A stretch of DNA of 64,000 bases. It comes from a virus. Position 1 is the first letter of the stretch. Every line of letters begins with the position of its first letter. A program made the position numbers and the translations under genes. Under the pieces are notes generated by a model. That model was not told where the DNA came from. It searched no databases and saw nothing but the letters and a program-made list of their open reading frames with translations. Shown piece by piece: positions 1 to 5,883 of this stretch. The stretch lies in the IMG/VR virus record IMGVR_UViG_3300007644_000002, positions 1-64,000 of that record; one strand, 5' to 3'.

Positions 1-78
1 AATAAATAATGTTGCTGCCCACTTAACATACCAATCTAGTGGATATGTTCCGTTTTTACTTTCTTCACGTGTTGTCAT
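1..78 (-). CDS. Small membrane protein, 5' part only (runs off the window)
   Basis: The first 26 codons of a gene are present and the rest lies beyond position 1. An ATG at 76-78 is preceded by AAGGA seven bases upstream. The peptide starts MTTREESKNGTYPLDWYVKW and then turns hydrophobic (AATLFI), which looks like the beginning of a membrane segment. A short charged head followed by an LDWYVKWAA-type entry into a helix is familiar from small membrane proteins of T4-like marine phages, but no function is known. It follows tRNA-Leu and is probably read from the same promoter at 284-312. Confidence 0.6.
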   Translation of the reverse strand, partial: MTTREESKNGTYPLDWYVKWAATLFI

Positions 79-93
79 AATATAATCCTTAAA

Positions 94-178
94 TGGTACG
101 AGTGAGAGGACTTGAACCTCCACTGATTTCTCAACAAGAACCTAAATCTTGCGCGTCTACCAATTTCGCCACACTCGC
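94..178 (-). tRNA. tRNA-Leu (UAG)
   Basis: An 85-nt class II tRNA with a long variable arm. The acceptor stem GCGAGTG pairs with CACTCGT (one G-T pair). The discriminator A and the 3' CCA are encoded. The anticodon loop is TTTAGGT between CAAGA and TCTTG, giving anticodon TAG for Leu CUN codons. The T arm carries GGTTCAAGTCC. It lies five bases after tRNA-Asn on the same transcript. In bacteria with CmoA/CmoB, tRNA-Leu(UAG) is a normal cmo5U34 substrate, which matters because a CmoA-like gene is in this window. Confidence 0.95.
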
Positions 179-182
179 ATTC

Positions 183-257
183 TGGCTCCGAAGGTTGGGA
201 TCGAACCAACGACCAATTGATTAACAGTCAACTGCTCTACCGCTGAGCTACTTCGGA
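183..257 (-). tRNA. tRNA-Asn (GUU)
   Basis: A 75-nt tRNA with an acceptor stem TCCGAAG/CTTCGGA, discriminator G and encoded CCA. The anticodon loop TGTTAAT lies between TTGAC and CAATT, giving anticodon GTT. The T loop GGTTCGATCC is standard. It is the first gene after the consensus promoter at 284-312. Confidence 0.95.
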
Positions 258-283
258 ATTTCTTCTTTCTTACTAAGAACGCT

Positions 284-312
284 ATTATACTACACTATGA
301 GTTATTTGTCAA
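284..312 (-). promoter_or_regulatory. Sigma-70 consensus promoter for the tRNA-Asn/tRNA-Leu unit
   Basis: Read on the minus strand: TTGACA (307-312), a 17-base spacer, TATAAT (284-289). Both hexamers match consensus exactly. It sits just inside the stop of the upstream gene and about 25 bases before tRNA-Asn. Confidence 0.85.
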
Positions 313-686
313 CTATCTAAATCAGATAAATCAACAAAACCTTGTTCTAACCATTTTCTCTCAATTGGGGTTAACTTTATACGTTCTACTTCAGACGCTT
401 CCAATTCTAGACTATGGTTACGATAACCTTTCCTGAGAAATATCCACATATACCTCAAATAGAATCTAAGTACACCGTATCGTTTTATCTGGTAACAATG
501 CTCCAATTCATGTCTGAACAAAGTCTCTAGTGCCAATTGATTATTCATAGTATTAGCACCAATACTCATGGTAGTGAATTTTCTCGGTCTCATTATGATA
601 TAAGGATATAACACAACTCCTCGATACCGTGAGGGCCAAGGAAAGATAGAACCATCTTCTTCACGATATACTATACGGAATTTCAT
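309..686 (-). CDS. Small HExxH zinc-metallopeptidase-like protein
   Basis: A 125-residue protein with a zinc-peptidase motif HELEH (about residues 59-63) followed by CYQIKRYG. A Glu-rich helix (LELEASEVER, about residues 93-102) is placed where a minigluzincin-type fold would supply its third zinc ligand. Single-domain HExxH proteins of this size are common in phages, and their substrates are mostly unknown. There is no signal peptide, so a cytoplasmic role is likely. The stop overlaps the -35 box of the tRNA promoter. The start ATG touches the stop of the 70-residue gene upstream, so the two are probably translationally coupled. A role in cleaving a host or phage protein is inference only. 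Confidence 0.55.
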   Translation of the reverse strand: MKFRIVYREEDGSIFPWPSRYRGVVLYPYIIMRPRKFTTMSIGANTMNNQLALETLFRHELEHCYQIKRYGVLRFYLRYMWIFLRKGYRNHSLELEASEVERIKLTPIERKWLEQGFVDLSDLDS

Positions 687-898
687 TACGCTGCGTTTAA
701 CTCAGTAATGGCTTGCTGAGTGAATCCTCGTTTAACCAGTTCATTACGGAACTTTGCTTTAATCTTAGGAGTCCTACATCTAGAATACTCTTCGATAAGT
801 TCAGGTGTCTGAAGTGTTTTCACGAAGAATCTCTCGGTAGTAAATTTACCGGTAGTGCGATTGTGGTGGACGACATCGTCTTTATACTTAATAGGCAT
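686..898 (-). CDS. Conserved small phage protein, function unknown
   Basis: A 70-residue basic protein (MPIKYKDDVV...) with a C-terminal helix-rich part (NELVKRGFTQQAITEL). It resembles a short protein often seen in T4-like marine phages, but I cannot name a domain. It has no membrane segment or cysteine cluster. It lies between tRNA-Glu and the HExxH gene. Its stop and the next start share a base, so the pair is probably co-translated. Confidence 0.5.
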   Translation of the reverse strand: MPIKYKDDVVHHNRTTGKFTTERFFVKTLQTPELIEEYSRCRTPKIKAKFRNELVKRGFTQQAITELNAA

Positions 899-920
899 TT
901 CAGTGTTCTCAGTTAATAAG

Positions 921-996
921 TGGCGTCCCGTAGGGGAGTCGAACCCCTGTTACCGCCGTGAAAGGGCGGTGTCCTAGGCCTCTAGACGAACGGGAC
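921..996 (-). tRNA. tRNA-Glu (UUC)
   Basis: A 76-nt tRNA: acceptor GTCCCGT/ACGGGAC, discriminator G, encoded CCA. The anticodon stem CCGCC/GGCGG encloses CTTTCAC, giving anticodon TTC. The T loop is GGTTCGACTCC. It sits between two small protein genes and probably belongs to the transcript that begins at 1974-2002. Confidence 0.95.
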
Positions 997-1000
997 TTAG

Positions 1001-1258
1001 TTAATGTAATTTTTCTATCATTATGGTAAGTTCGCCAGCATTACCACTGACGTATATAGCAGCGTCACTTATATCTACATGAACACTGTTATATTGATAG
1101 TCTGCGCAGACCTCTTCTACTGCTCGGTCTATCGCACTATCAGGACAAGTATAACATCCCACTATCCAACCCATATGGTCATATATGATATAGACATGCC
1201 GTTCAGACGATTCGTCTATTTCATGAGCAAGACCTAGTGGAGTGTTAAAATATTCCAT
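1001..1258 (-). CDS. Hypothetical protein
   Basis: An 85-residue acidic protein (MEYFNTPLGLAHEIDESSER...) with no motif I recognise. Alternating hydrophobic strands and a helix (SAIDRAVEEVCADYQ) suggest a small alpha/beta fold. It ends four bases before tRNA-Glu and starts 18 bases after the wall-hydrolase gene, in the same predicted transcript. Function unknown. Confidence 0.45.
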   Translation of the reverse strand: MEYFNTPLGLAHEIDESSERHVYIIYDHMGWIVGCYTCPDSAIDRAVEEVCADYQYNSVHVDISDAAIYVSGNAGELTIMIEKLH

Positions 1259-1275
1259 ACGATTATATAGGGAAA

Positions 1276-1782
1276 TTATAGCGTCTCCAAATAAAATATA
1301 TGGTCACCTATCCCACCGATGAGTATCATACTTTCATTCCAGAAAGGGTCAACATAATCAGTATGATAGTGAGTAGCACCCTCAGTCAATCCTCTATACT
1401 TACCTACCGAAAGCATTTGTGTCGCAACAGATAATGAACGATACCACGCATCCATTTCACTGGGGGTGTCTGTCTTACCATCACAATACCATGAAAACTG
1501 ACACTTATTGCGAACTGGGTAACCTTCCCACAAACGTGCTTGGTGTACCACTTCGCATACTGTATCAGGGAATCGATTAGACTCAACCCTATTGAGTACT
1601 ACATCAGCAACCGCATACTGACCAGCAAGACTCTCTGAACGTGCTTCGTGGTAGATATTCATCGCGAGACATCTAACGTCTGGTTGGATATCAGTATACG
1701 AAGTGGGAGCAGATTCACTGATTACTGGAAGAGTGATTAGACCTACTAGTGACATTGACGCAACTATTAACTTCATGTTCAT
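1276..1782 (-). CDS. Secreted SleB-type cell-wall hydrolase
   Basis: A 168-residue protein of the Hydrolase_2 / SleB family, glycosidases that cut the peptidoglycan glycan strand. Residues 1 to about 24 form a signal peptide (MNMKLIVASM, hydrophobic core, SESA). The family signature starts at CLAMNIYHEARSE (38-50), with Glu46 as the likely catalytic residue, and the second block ATHYHTDYVDPFWN follows near the C terminus. Two Cys in the mid region (KCQFSWYC) suit a periplasmic location. A signal-bearing lysin would reach the wall by the host Sec system without a holin. It follows a small membrane protein gene and a consensus early promoter, not a late one, which is unusual for a lysis gene. 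Confidence 0.8.
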   Translation of the reverse strand: MNMKLIVASMSLVGLITLPVISESAPTSYTDIQPDVRCLAMNIYHEARSESLAGQYAVADVVLNRVESNRFPDTVCEVVHQARLWEGYPVRNKCQFSWYCDGKTDTPSEMDAWYRSLSVATQMLSVGKYRGLTEGATHYHTDYVDPFWNESMILIGGIGDHIFYLETL

Positions 1783-1949
1783 TATATGTACCTCTTGAAG
1801 ATATAATTATGCGTTTCTGAAATAAGATAGAACATAGCAGGAATAGAGGCAAAAACAACAGCTGTATCAGCAACACCAAACGTATTTCTCTGATATACCG
1901 CAGCACTTACGACTAAGATACTTAGAATACAAAACACAATAGATTTCAT
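1782..1949 (-). CDS. Small two-helix membrane protein upstream of the wall hydrolase
   Basis: A 55-residue protein with two hydrophobic stretches (SIVFCILSILVVSAAVY and TAVVFASIPAMFYLI) and a basic C terminus. A longer reading frame begins at 1982, but the ATG at 1949 is preceded by AAAGGAG five bases upstream, and the longer start would fall on the promoter -10 box, so the shorter form is chosen. The stop overlaps the ATG of the SleB-type gene. A holin-like or accessory lysis role is possible from size and position but is not shown by the sequence. Confidence 0.65.
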   Translation of the reverse strand: MKSIVFCILSILVVSAAVYQRNTFGVADTAVVFASIPAMFYLISETHNYIFKRYI

Positions 1950-1973
1950 GTGGTCTCCTTTAGTTAATGGTAC

Positions 1974-2002
1974 ATTATACACGAGACCCGAAACTTTGTC
2001 AA
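1974..2002 (-). promoter_or_regulatory. Sigma-70 consensus promoter of the SleB unit
   Basis: Minus strand: TTGACA (1997-2002), 17 bases, TATAAT (1974-1979). It is a perfect match and lies 25 bases before the ATG at 1949. Its spacer resembles that of the promoter at 31317-31345 (both contain GGGTCTCGTG before the -10). Confidence 0.85.
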
Positions 2003-2015
2003 GGCATTTTAAAGC

Positions 2016-2042
2016 AAAAAAAAGAGACCGCTAGGGTCTCTT
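2016..2042 (-). terminator. Intrinsic terminator after the P-loop kinase gene
   Basis: On the minus strand an eight-base stem AAGAGACC/GGTCTCTT with a five-base loop is followed by a run of T. It closes the late unit that ends with the kinase gene and insulates the promoter at 1974-2002. Confidence 0.85.
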
Positions 2043-2063
2043 CTTAAACTACCAGTAAACCGG

Positions 2064-2747
2064 CTATTTCTTCTGCTGTGCGATCCACTTCTTCGCTATA
2101 GGGTTTTCTATAGGCGACTTAGTAAACCTAGTAGCATCACGGTATGCGCGTACAGTCTCTTGTTTGTAGTCTTTACCTTCAGAGTTGTCCACAACTAGAA
2201 AGTTCTTCTTACCGAACATCTGTTGGAACTTACCAATATTACGTTGTACTGCTTTCCAGTATTTGGTTGCCTCTGCTGCGCCGATAGTACGTTCGCGTTC
2301 AGCGTCTCGTTTAACAGCAGTGTCCACATCAGTGTTCACAAAGACCATTGCGACATCATAACCAATCTCACGTAACGAAGCTGCCTGTTTAGCAATCTTG
2401 TCGGGGTCTTTACCCGTACCATCGATAACGAGACCAAGACGACCTTTAATGTACATCGCCTGTTTGGTACCTGTTAGTGCCTTCGCTTTACCGCGAAGTT
2501 CTTGTCCTTGAACAGAGAAGATATTATCGGGATTCATTTCCATCCCAGCCTTCTTCATTGCTGCTTCGAATGCGTCATCAGAGTTAACAACTTTATAACC
2601 CATTGAGGTCAATCCAGTCTTACCTACGATAAATGATTTGCCAGAGCCTGGCCCACCCGCAAGAAAGATTGCCTTGAAGATCGCGGGGTCATTGACCCCT
2701 TCTTGTAAGTAAGTATTGAATGATTTTACCACGGTTGAAGTGCCCAT
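2064..2747 (-). CDS. P-loop kinase/zeta-toxin-like protein with a capsid-targeting-like N terminus
   Basis: A 227-residue P-loop NTPase of the AAA_33/zeta-like kinase type. Walker A is GGPGSGKS (about 31-38), followed by VVNSDDAFE, LVIDGTGKD and a lid-like AERERTIG. Such enzymes phosphorylate a small molecule or nucleic-acid end; the substrate here is unknown. The N terminus VVKSFNTYLQEG resembles T4 capsid-targeting peptides (MKTYQEFIAEA in IPIII) and contains an L-x-E|G site of the kind cut by the prohead protease gp21. A GTG at 2732 would start the protein at MVKSF and overlap the upstream stop as GTGGTAA, so either start is possible. The gene lies in a late-promoter unit. Confidence 0.65.
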   Translation of the reverse strand: MGTSTVVKSFNTYLQEGVNDPAIFKAIFLAGGPGSGKSFIVGKTGLTSMGYKVVNSDDAFEAAMKKAGMEMNPDNIFSVQGQELRGKAKALTGTKQAMYIKGRLGLVIDGTGKDPDKIAKQAASLREIGYDVAMVFVNTDVDTAVKRDAERERTIGAAEATKYWKAVQRNIGKFQQMFGKKNFLVVDNSEGKDYKQETVRAYRDATRFTKSPIENPIAKKWIAQQKK

Positions 2748-3010
2748 AACTGTAATGCTGACTCTACAAGGTCTGCTTTCTTAGTAGGTAGACGATCTGC
2801 CGGAAAACCAAGACTCTGTCGTTTCAGTTGAATAAAGACTTTTAGTTCTTTAACAGTCATGGCATTCAACAATGCTCGTTCTGCTTCTTTCGCTTCTTCA
2901 GACGGGCCGGTAAGTACAGTTCGAGTATTCTCACCTCTCTTACTTAACCACACTCCGACTAGCACAGCGACTATTACAAAAAGACCGATTGTTAACGTAG
3001 TATCACTCAT
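2726..3010 (-). CDS. Membrane-anchored small protein with a SAP-like helix pair
   Basis: A 94-residue protein. Residues 5-22 are one transmembrane helix (TIGLFVIVAVLVGVWLSK). A short linker leads to a C-terminal helical segment MTVKELKVFIQLKRQS...LPTKKADLVESAL that has the spacing of a SAP/LEM-like helix-extended loop-helix, a fold that usually binds DNA. The match is by eye. It is the first gene after the late promoter at 3052-3059 and overlaps the kinase gene. Confidence 0.5.
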   Translation of the reverse strand: MSDTTLTIGLFVIVAVLVGVWLSKRGENTRTVLTGPSEEAKEAERALLNAMTVKELKVFIQLKRQSLGFPADRLPTKKADLVESALQLWALQPW

Positions 3011-3051
3011 AATTTTTTGCCTATATTAATTAATGTTAGGTTATTTTACTT

Positions 3052-3059
3052 TATTTATA
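3052..3059 (-). promoter_or_regulatory. T4-type late promoter (TATAAATA)
   Basis: Exact TATAAATA on the minus strand, about 42 bases before the ATG at 3010. It lies in a short gap and heads the membrane protein/kinase unit that ends at the terminator 2016-2042. Confidence 0.8.
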
Positions 3060-3071
3060 CAAATAGTAAGT

Positions 3072-3866
3072 TTAAGTTTCAATACTATCAAATTCTGCTA
3101 ACATGAGATCTGACCATACATGCTGAGTCTTCTCGCCCGGATGACCAAACTCTTTAACGTCCTGAAGTTTTTTGGCGGTAACATACATACATGGGCCTTT
3201 ACCTAGTCCGTATCTACTTCTTGGTCTTAGAGCACCTAGAGCATCCTTCACCCACCTATTGTACATTGGAGTATCTCCGATAAACCCCACGTTGTGGTCG
3301 GGGCAGACCCCGACCTTCGGGTCTTTGAGGTTAAGAACTCCGAGCAAGTTAGACCAACTGCGATAGTGGAAAACTCCCTGTATGAGTTTAATACCAAGTG
3401 CGTCACACATCACTTCCATAGTCTTCATCATGGTAAGGTGGTGCATGATGTCTGTACGGGAATCATAAGCTTCGTTATAATAGTGTGCTAATATGTCCCG
3501 TTTCTTTTTAGTTCCAATAGTAGCGGTACGTACCGGAGAGTACTGAGTAGCATTCTCCGGTCGGTTTAGTCCAACAACGTTTTCACGAGACATTCGCATA
3601 TATTCGACAACTTCTGCCCGTTGCCATGCCGACCATATCACAACCATGTGAGTCGGATTCTCTAACTCAGGATTGTGAAGGTGATCGGTTACAGCACGGA
3701 ATATTCTGTCATTAGATGAACCACATACACCTAAGTTGACATAATCCATATTCAGTTTTTTCGCAAGAATAGAAGTCCATGTTTTGTCCCAATGTTCAGG
3801 TGGGTTACGGTCGAACCCCTCTAACTCATCTCCCCATACAAAGCTACAACCAGCAGTCAACAACAT
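3072..3866 (-). CDS. SGNH-hydrolase-like protein
   Basis: A 264-residue protein that starts LLTAGCSFVWGDEL, matching block I of SGNH/GDSL hydrolases with Ser8 as the candidate nucleophile. VNLGVCGSSNDR (about 43-54) looks like block II/III. The C-terminal HPGEKTQHVWSD carries the Asp/His expected of block V. Families of this type remove acyl groups from carbohydrates or lipids; the target is unknown. It has its own late promoter at 3904-3911, which suggests a late or virion-linked role. Confidence 0.55.
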   Translation of the reverse strand: MLLTAGCSFVWGDELEGFDRNPPEHWDKTWTSILAKKLNMDYVNLGVCGSSNDRIFRAVTDHLHNPELENPTHMVVIWSAWQRAEVVEYMRMSRENVVGLNRPENATQYSPVRTATIGTKKKRDILAHYYNEAYDSRTDIMHHLTMMKTMEVMCDALGIKLIQGVFHYRSWSNLLGVLNLKDPKVGVCPDHNVGFIGDTPMYNRWVKDALGALRPRSRYGLGKGPCMYVTAKKLQDVKEFGHPGEKTQHVWSDLMLAEFDSIET

Positions 3867-3903
3867 GTAATACTGTCCCTAATTAGTAATTAATTTATGA
3901 GAG

Positions 3904-3911
3904 TATTTATA
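3904..3911 (-). promoter_or_regulatory. T4-type late promoter (TATAAATA)
   Basis: Exact TATAAATA on the minus strand, 38 bases before the ATG of the SGNH-like gene at 3866. It overlaps the stop codon of the gene before it. Confidence 0.75.
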
Positions 3912-4344
3912 CTACTTCAGAATCGTGCTCTAAGTCATGTATGTACAGTTGAATCAACGAGTAGTGTAACACTTTAATAATGTCCTTACGCCACTCTTTA
4001 GGAGTCTCACCCTTCTTACCATAACGTTTTAAATACTTCTTAGCGTTACCGATACAAAACCCTGTTCCATGCCCATCGTCAATAATATCTTCGGTCGCCT
4101 GAATCTTACCGCCGGCATAGTGTTGGTTATAAGTTGAATCAATGTACAACCGTAATTCATCGAGTAACTGACCTTCACGGAACTTATATGGTGTAGACTT
4201 CTTATCGGCATCAAGGAGAGCGACTAGTTTGTCGTATCCAATGGATTCTTTAGGGGCCCTTACACCAAACCCAGCCTTATCCCACCCTGCGGGAGTTGCG
4301 TCATTCAATCGACTAGCAAGTTCTTGTTCTGAATAATGACTCAT
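3907..4344 (-). CDS. DUF3310 family protein
   Basis: A 145-residue protein. The C-terminal half (YNQHYAGGKIQATEDIIDDG..., GFCIGNAKKYLKRYGKKG, DIIKVLHYSL) is the DUF3310 signature: an HY-GGI motif, a GN-KY helix and an R-GKKG turn. The domain is widespread in phages, sometimes fused to nucleotide-metabolism enzymes, and its reaction is unknown. It overlaps the end of dsbA by four bases, so it is the last gene of the long operon that runs from the PrimPol-like gene through uvsX and 41. Confidence 0.75.
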   Translation of the reverse strand: MSHYSEQELASRLNDATPAGWDKAGFGVRAPKESIGYDKLVALLDADKKSTPYKFREGQLLDELRLYIDSTYNQHYAGGKIQATEDIIDDGHGTGFCIGNAKKYLKRYGKKGETPKEWRKDIIKVLHYSLIQLYIHDLEHDSEVV

Positions 4345-4580
4345 ATGAACAACTCCTCGTACAAATCAAAGACCTCATTAGTTTCAGAACGAGCTTCATC
4401 TAGATTTCGTTTATGATAGATGTTGGCAATCTTACGAAAGTGTTTCTTATCAATCTCGTACTTTTCAGCAGTAACGTCGACGATATCTTTCATCAACTCA
4501 CGTTCCGCTTCGATACGTAACATGCTATCGGACATTTCTCTTACCGCCGCAGCGACTTTATCTTTATCTGCTAAAATCAT
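4341..4580 (-). CDS. dsbA: DsbA, double-stranded DNA binding protein
   Basis: A 79-residue protein matching T4 DsbA, a small dsDNA-binding protein that helps late transcription. The aligned core is ERELMKDI...KYEIDKKHFRKIANIYHKRNL, ending NEVFDLYEELF, against T4's IKDIR...LYHKDNRDVFEAETEEVVELYD. It is slightly shorter than T4 DsbA (89). Its start overlaps the stop of the LSm-like gene upstream, and DUF3310 follows with a four-base overlap. In T4, gene 33 and gene 32 lie next to dsbA; neither is recognisable here. Confidence 0.8.
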   Translation of the reverse strand: MILADKDKVAAAVREMSDSMLRIEAERELMKDIVDVTAEKYEIDKKHFRKIANIYHKRNLDEARSETNEVFDLYEELFI

Positions 4581-4849
4581 TATAGTATAATCCCACTAGT
4601 TGCTCGTGTATATTCCTTAGAAAAGTCTTGATTTGTTTCAGTAACAAACACATACTGTTGGAATGCCACAGACCTAGTGTCTTCATCACTAGTCATACAA
4701 ATACCACGGGCAAAACCAACACCCTGATCACCATGAATTAACATACGTGGGTCTTTTAGTGTTACCACTCCATTGGAGTTCATAGATTCAAACTTACCTA
4801 CATATTCGCCACTTACCGTGACTACTGTTACCACATCATTTAATTTCAT
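4580..4849 (-). CDS. Small beta-barrel (LSm/SH3-like) protein, function unknown
   Basis: An 89-residue protein beginning MKLNDVVTVVTVSGEYVGKF, then SNGVVTLKDPRML. The strand pattern (two strands, Gly turn, third strand with VTLKDPR) is that of an LSm- or SH3-like small barrel. The family is not one I can name. It is packed between the HxN oxygenase gene and dsbA with overlaps at both ends, so it is co-translated with DNA-binding and regulatory genes. Confidence 0.45.
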   Translation of the reverse strand: MKLNDVVTVVTVSGEYVGKFESMNSNGVVTLKDPRMLIHGDQGVGFARGICMTSDEDTRSVAFQQYVFVTETNQDFSKEYTRATSGIIL

Positions 4850-5526
4850 TCTTCACTCTCAATTTCATCAATTAACATATCACGCATCGCTCTCGCTTGC
4901 GCATCTTCAGGGTTATTCACACTACCACCATTAACAAACTTATATGCTAGTGTAATGCGTTGACATCCTGCGTAAGCAGCGTGCCAACAGTGTAAATCTT
5001 CTTCTTCTCCAGAACCAAAATAATAGTGTCTAGCTTGCCATCCAGGCACATCTTGGATACGAACTATTTCGTCAGTCTTCTTATCATAGTACTCAAAGTA
5101 ACCATCACCAGTCTCAGACCAAGTGAATAGTATTTGATAAGCGTTCGCATCATAGTTAGTATGCCATCCGACAAAACCGCCTGGCGGGTAATAGGAGAGT
5201 AATGCGGACGTGTGTGCTCCAATCTCCGCAGCGAAGTCATACTTGACCTTCTGCATAAAGTCTCCCCACATTTCCTTATCTTCACGTACCATCTTAGAGA
5301 TAGGTTGCGCAAAGTAACGGTCGGGTGGGCCTACTAACTCAGGGTATCTAGATAGACAATCATCAAGATACTCACGAGACGTATAGTAAATACCTTTGTT
5401 GATATCTTCAACTTCGTGGTATGTCCAATACTTCTCATTATTGTAAGAAGGTTTTGATAACATCTCTTGCGAGAAACCATCGAGAACCTTTAACAACTCT
5501 TTATTCCTAATAACAACTTCGCTCAT
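4846..5526 (-). CDS. 2OG-Fe(II)-oxygenase-like protein, HxN type (copy 1)
   Basis: A 226-residue double-stranded beta-helix protein related to prolyl-4-hydroxylase-type oxygenases. The core block is YYPPGGFVGWHTNYDANAY (112-130), with iron-ligand candidates His122 and His182 (CWHAAYAGC) and the 2OG-anchoring Arg190. The usual second ligand Asp (HxD) is Asn124 here. The same change occurs in the two other copies in this window (34402-35049 and 62127-62837), so it is a family feature and not a local defect. Substrate unknown; phage relatives are often suspected of protein or nucleotide hydroxylation. Its stop overlaps the next gene by four bases. Confidence 0.7.
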   Translation of the reverse strand: MSEVVIRNKELLKVLDGFSQEMLSKPSYNNEKYWTYHEVEDINKGIYYTSREYLDDCLSRYPELVGPPDRYFAQPISKMVREDKEMWGDFMQKVKYDFAAEIGAHTSALLSYYPPGGFVGWHTNYDANAYQILFTWSETGDGYFEYYDKKTDEIVRIQDVPGWQARHYYFGSGEEEDLHCWHAAYAGCQRITLAYKFVNGGSVNNPEDAQARAMRDMLIDEIESEE

Positions 5527-5529
5527 AAA

Positions 5530-5718
5530 TCACTTCTTGTTTAACGTAAAACTTCCATCGATTAATTGTTTCCATTGTAACACATCGCCCACCTTCAAGT
5601 CAAGGGCTTCCATGAGTTCATCAGAGAATTCTATAGCAAGCTCTCCATCTTCCACTTCAACTATAGGGCAGGTGAATATATTTTTATCTTCCGCGTCGCT
5701 CATTTTCAAATCGTTCAT
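5530..5718 (-). CDS. AbrB/SpoVT-like small DNA-binding protein
   Basis: A 62-residue protein. Residues 25-60 (ELAIEFSDELMEALDLKVGD, then a GSFTL strand) match the swapped-hairpin AbrB/MazE-type fold: strand, helix with LxLKxGD, strand, strand. This fold dimerises and binds DNA, as in antitoxins and transition-state regulators, but no toxin partner is adjacent. The gene overlaps the membrane-protein gene upstream by 35 bases. An alternative ATG five codons in (MSDAEDKN) is equally plausible; neither has a strong ribosome binding site. Confidence 0.55.
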   Translation of the reverse strand: MNDLKMSDAEDKNIFTCPIVEVEDGELAIEFSDELMEALDLKVGDVLQWKQLIDGSFTLNKK

Positions 5719-5872
5719 TGGCTGTTTTAATATCCTCGTCAGTTAACACATCATAGTTCGTTAAGTAATTTATAGTGTTGGCAATACCGCTCGCTAATCC
5801 AGACCGTCTACCTATCCTATAGGCAATAGCAATAACTGCCAACGCAATTACGGTGTGTAGTATTGGATCCAT
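5684..5872 (-). CDS. Small single-pass membrane protein
   Basis: A 62-residue protein with an N-terminal membrane helix (TVIALAVIAIAYRIGRRSG) containing a small-residue/Arg stretch, then a soluble acidic tail (LTDEDIKTANERFENERRGR). No family recognised. It lies between the gp41 helicase gene and the AbrB-like gene in the main replication operon. Confidence 0.5.
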   Translation of the reverse strand: MDPILHTVIALAVIAIAYRIGRRSGLASGIANTINYLTNYDVLTDEDIKTANERFENERRGR

Positions 5873-5883
5873 TATAGGATTCC

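Noticed and set aside
1950-1982. Longer start (11 more codons) for the 55-residue membrane protein
   Set aside because: The upstream ATG would overlap the promoter -10 box, while the ATG at 1949 has a strong AAAGGAG site.
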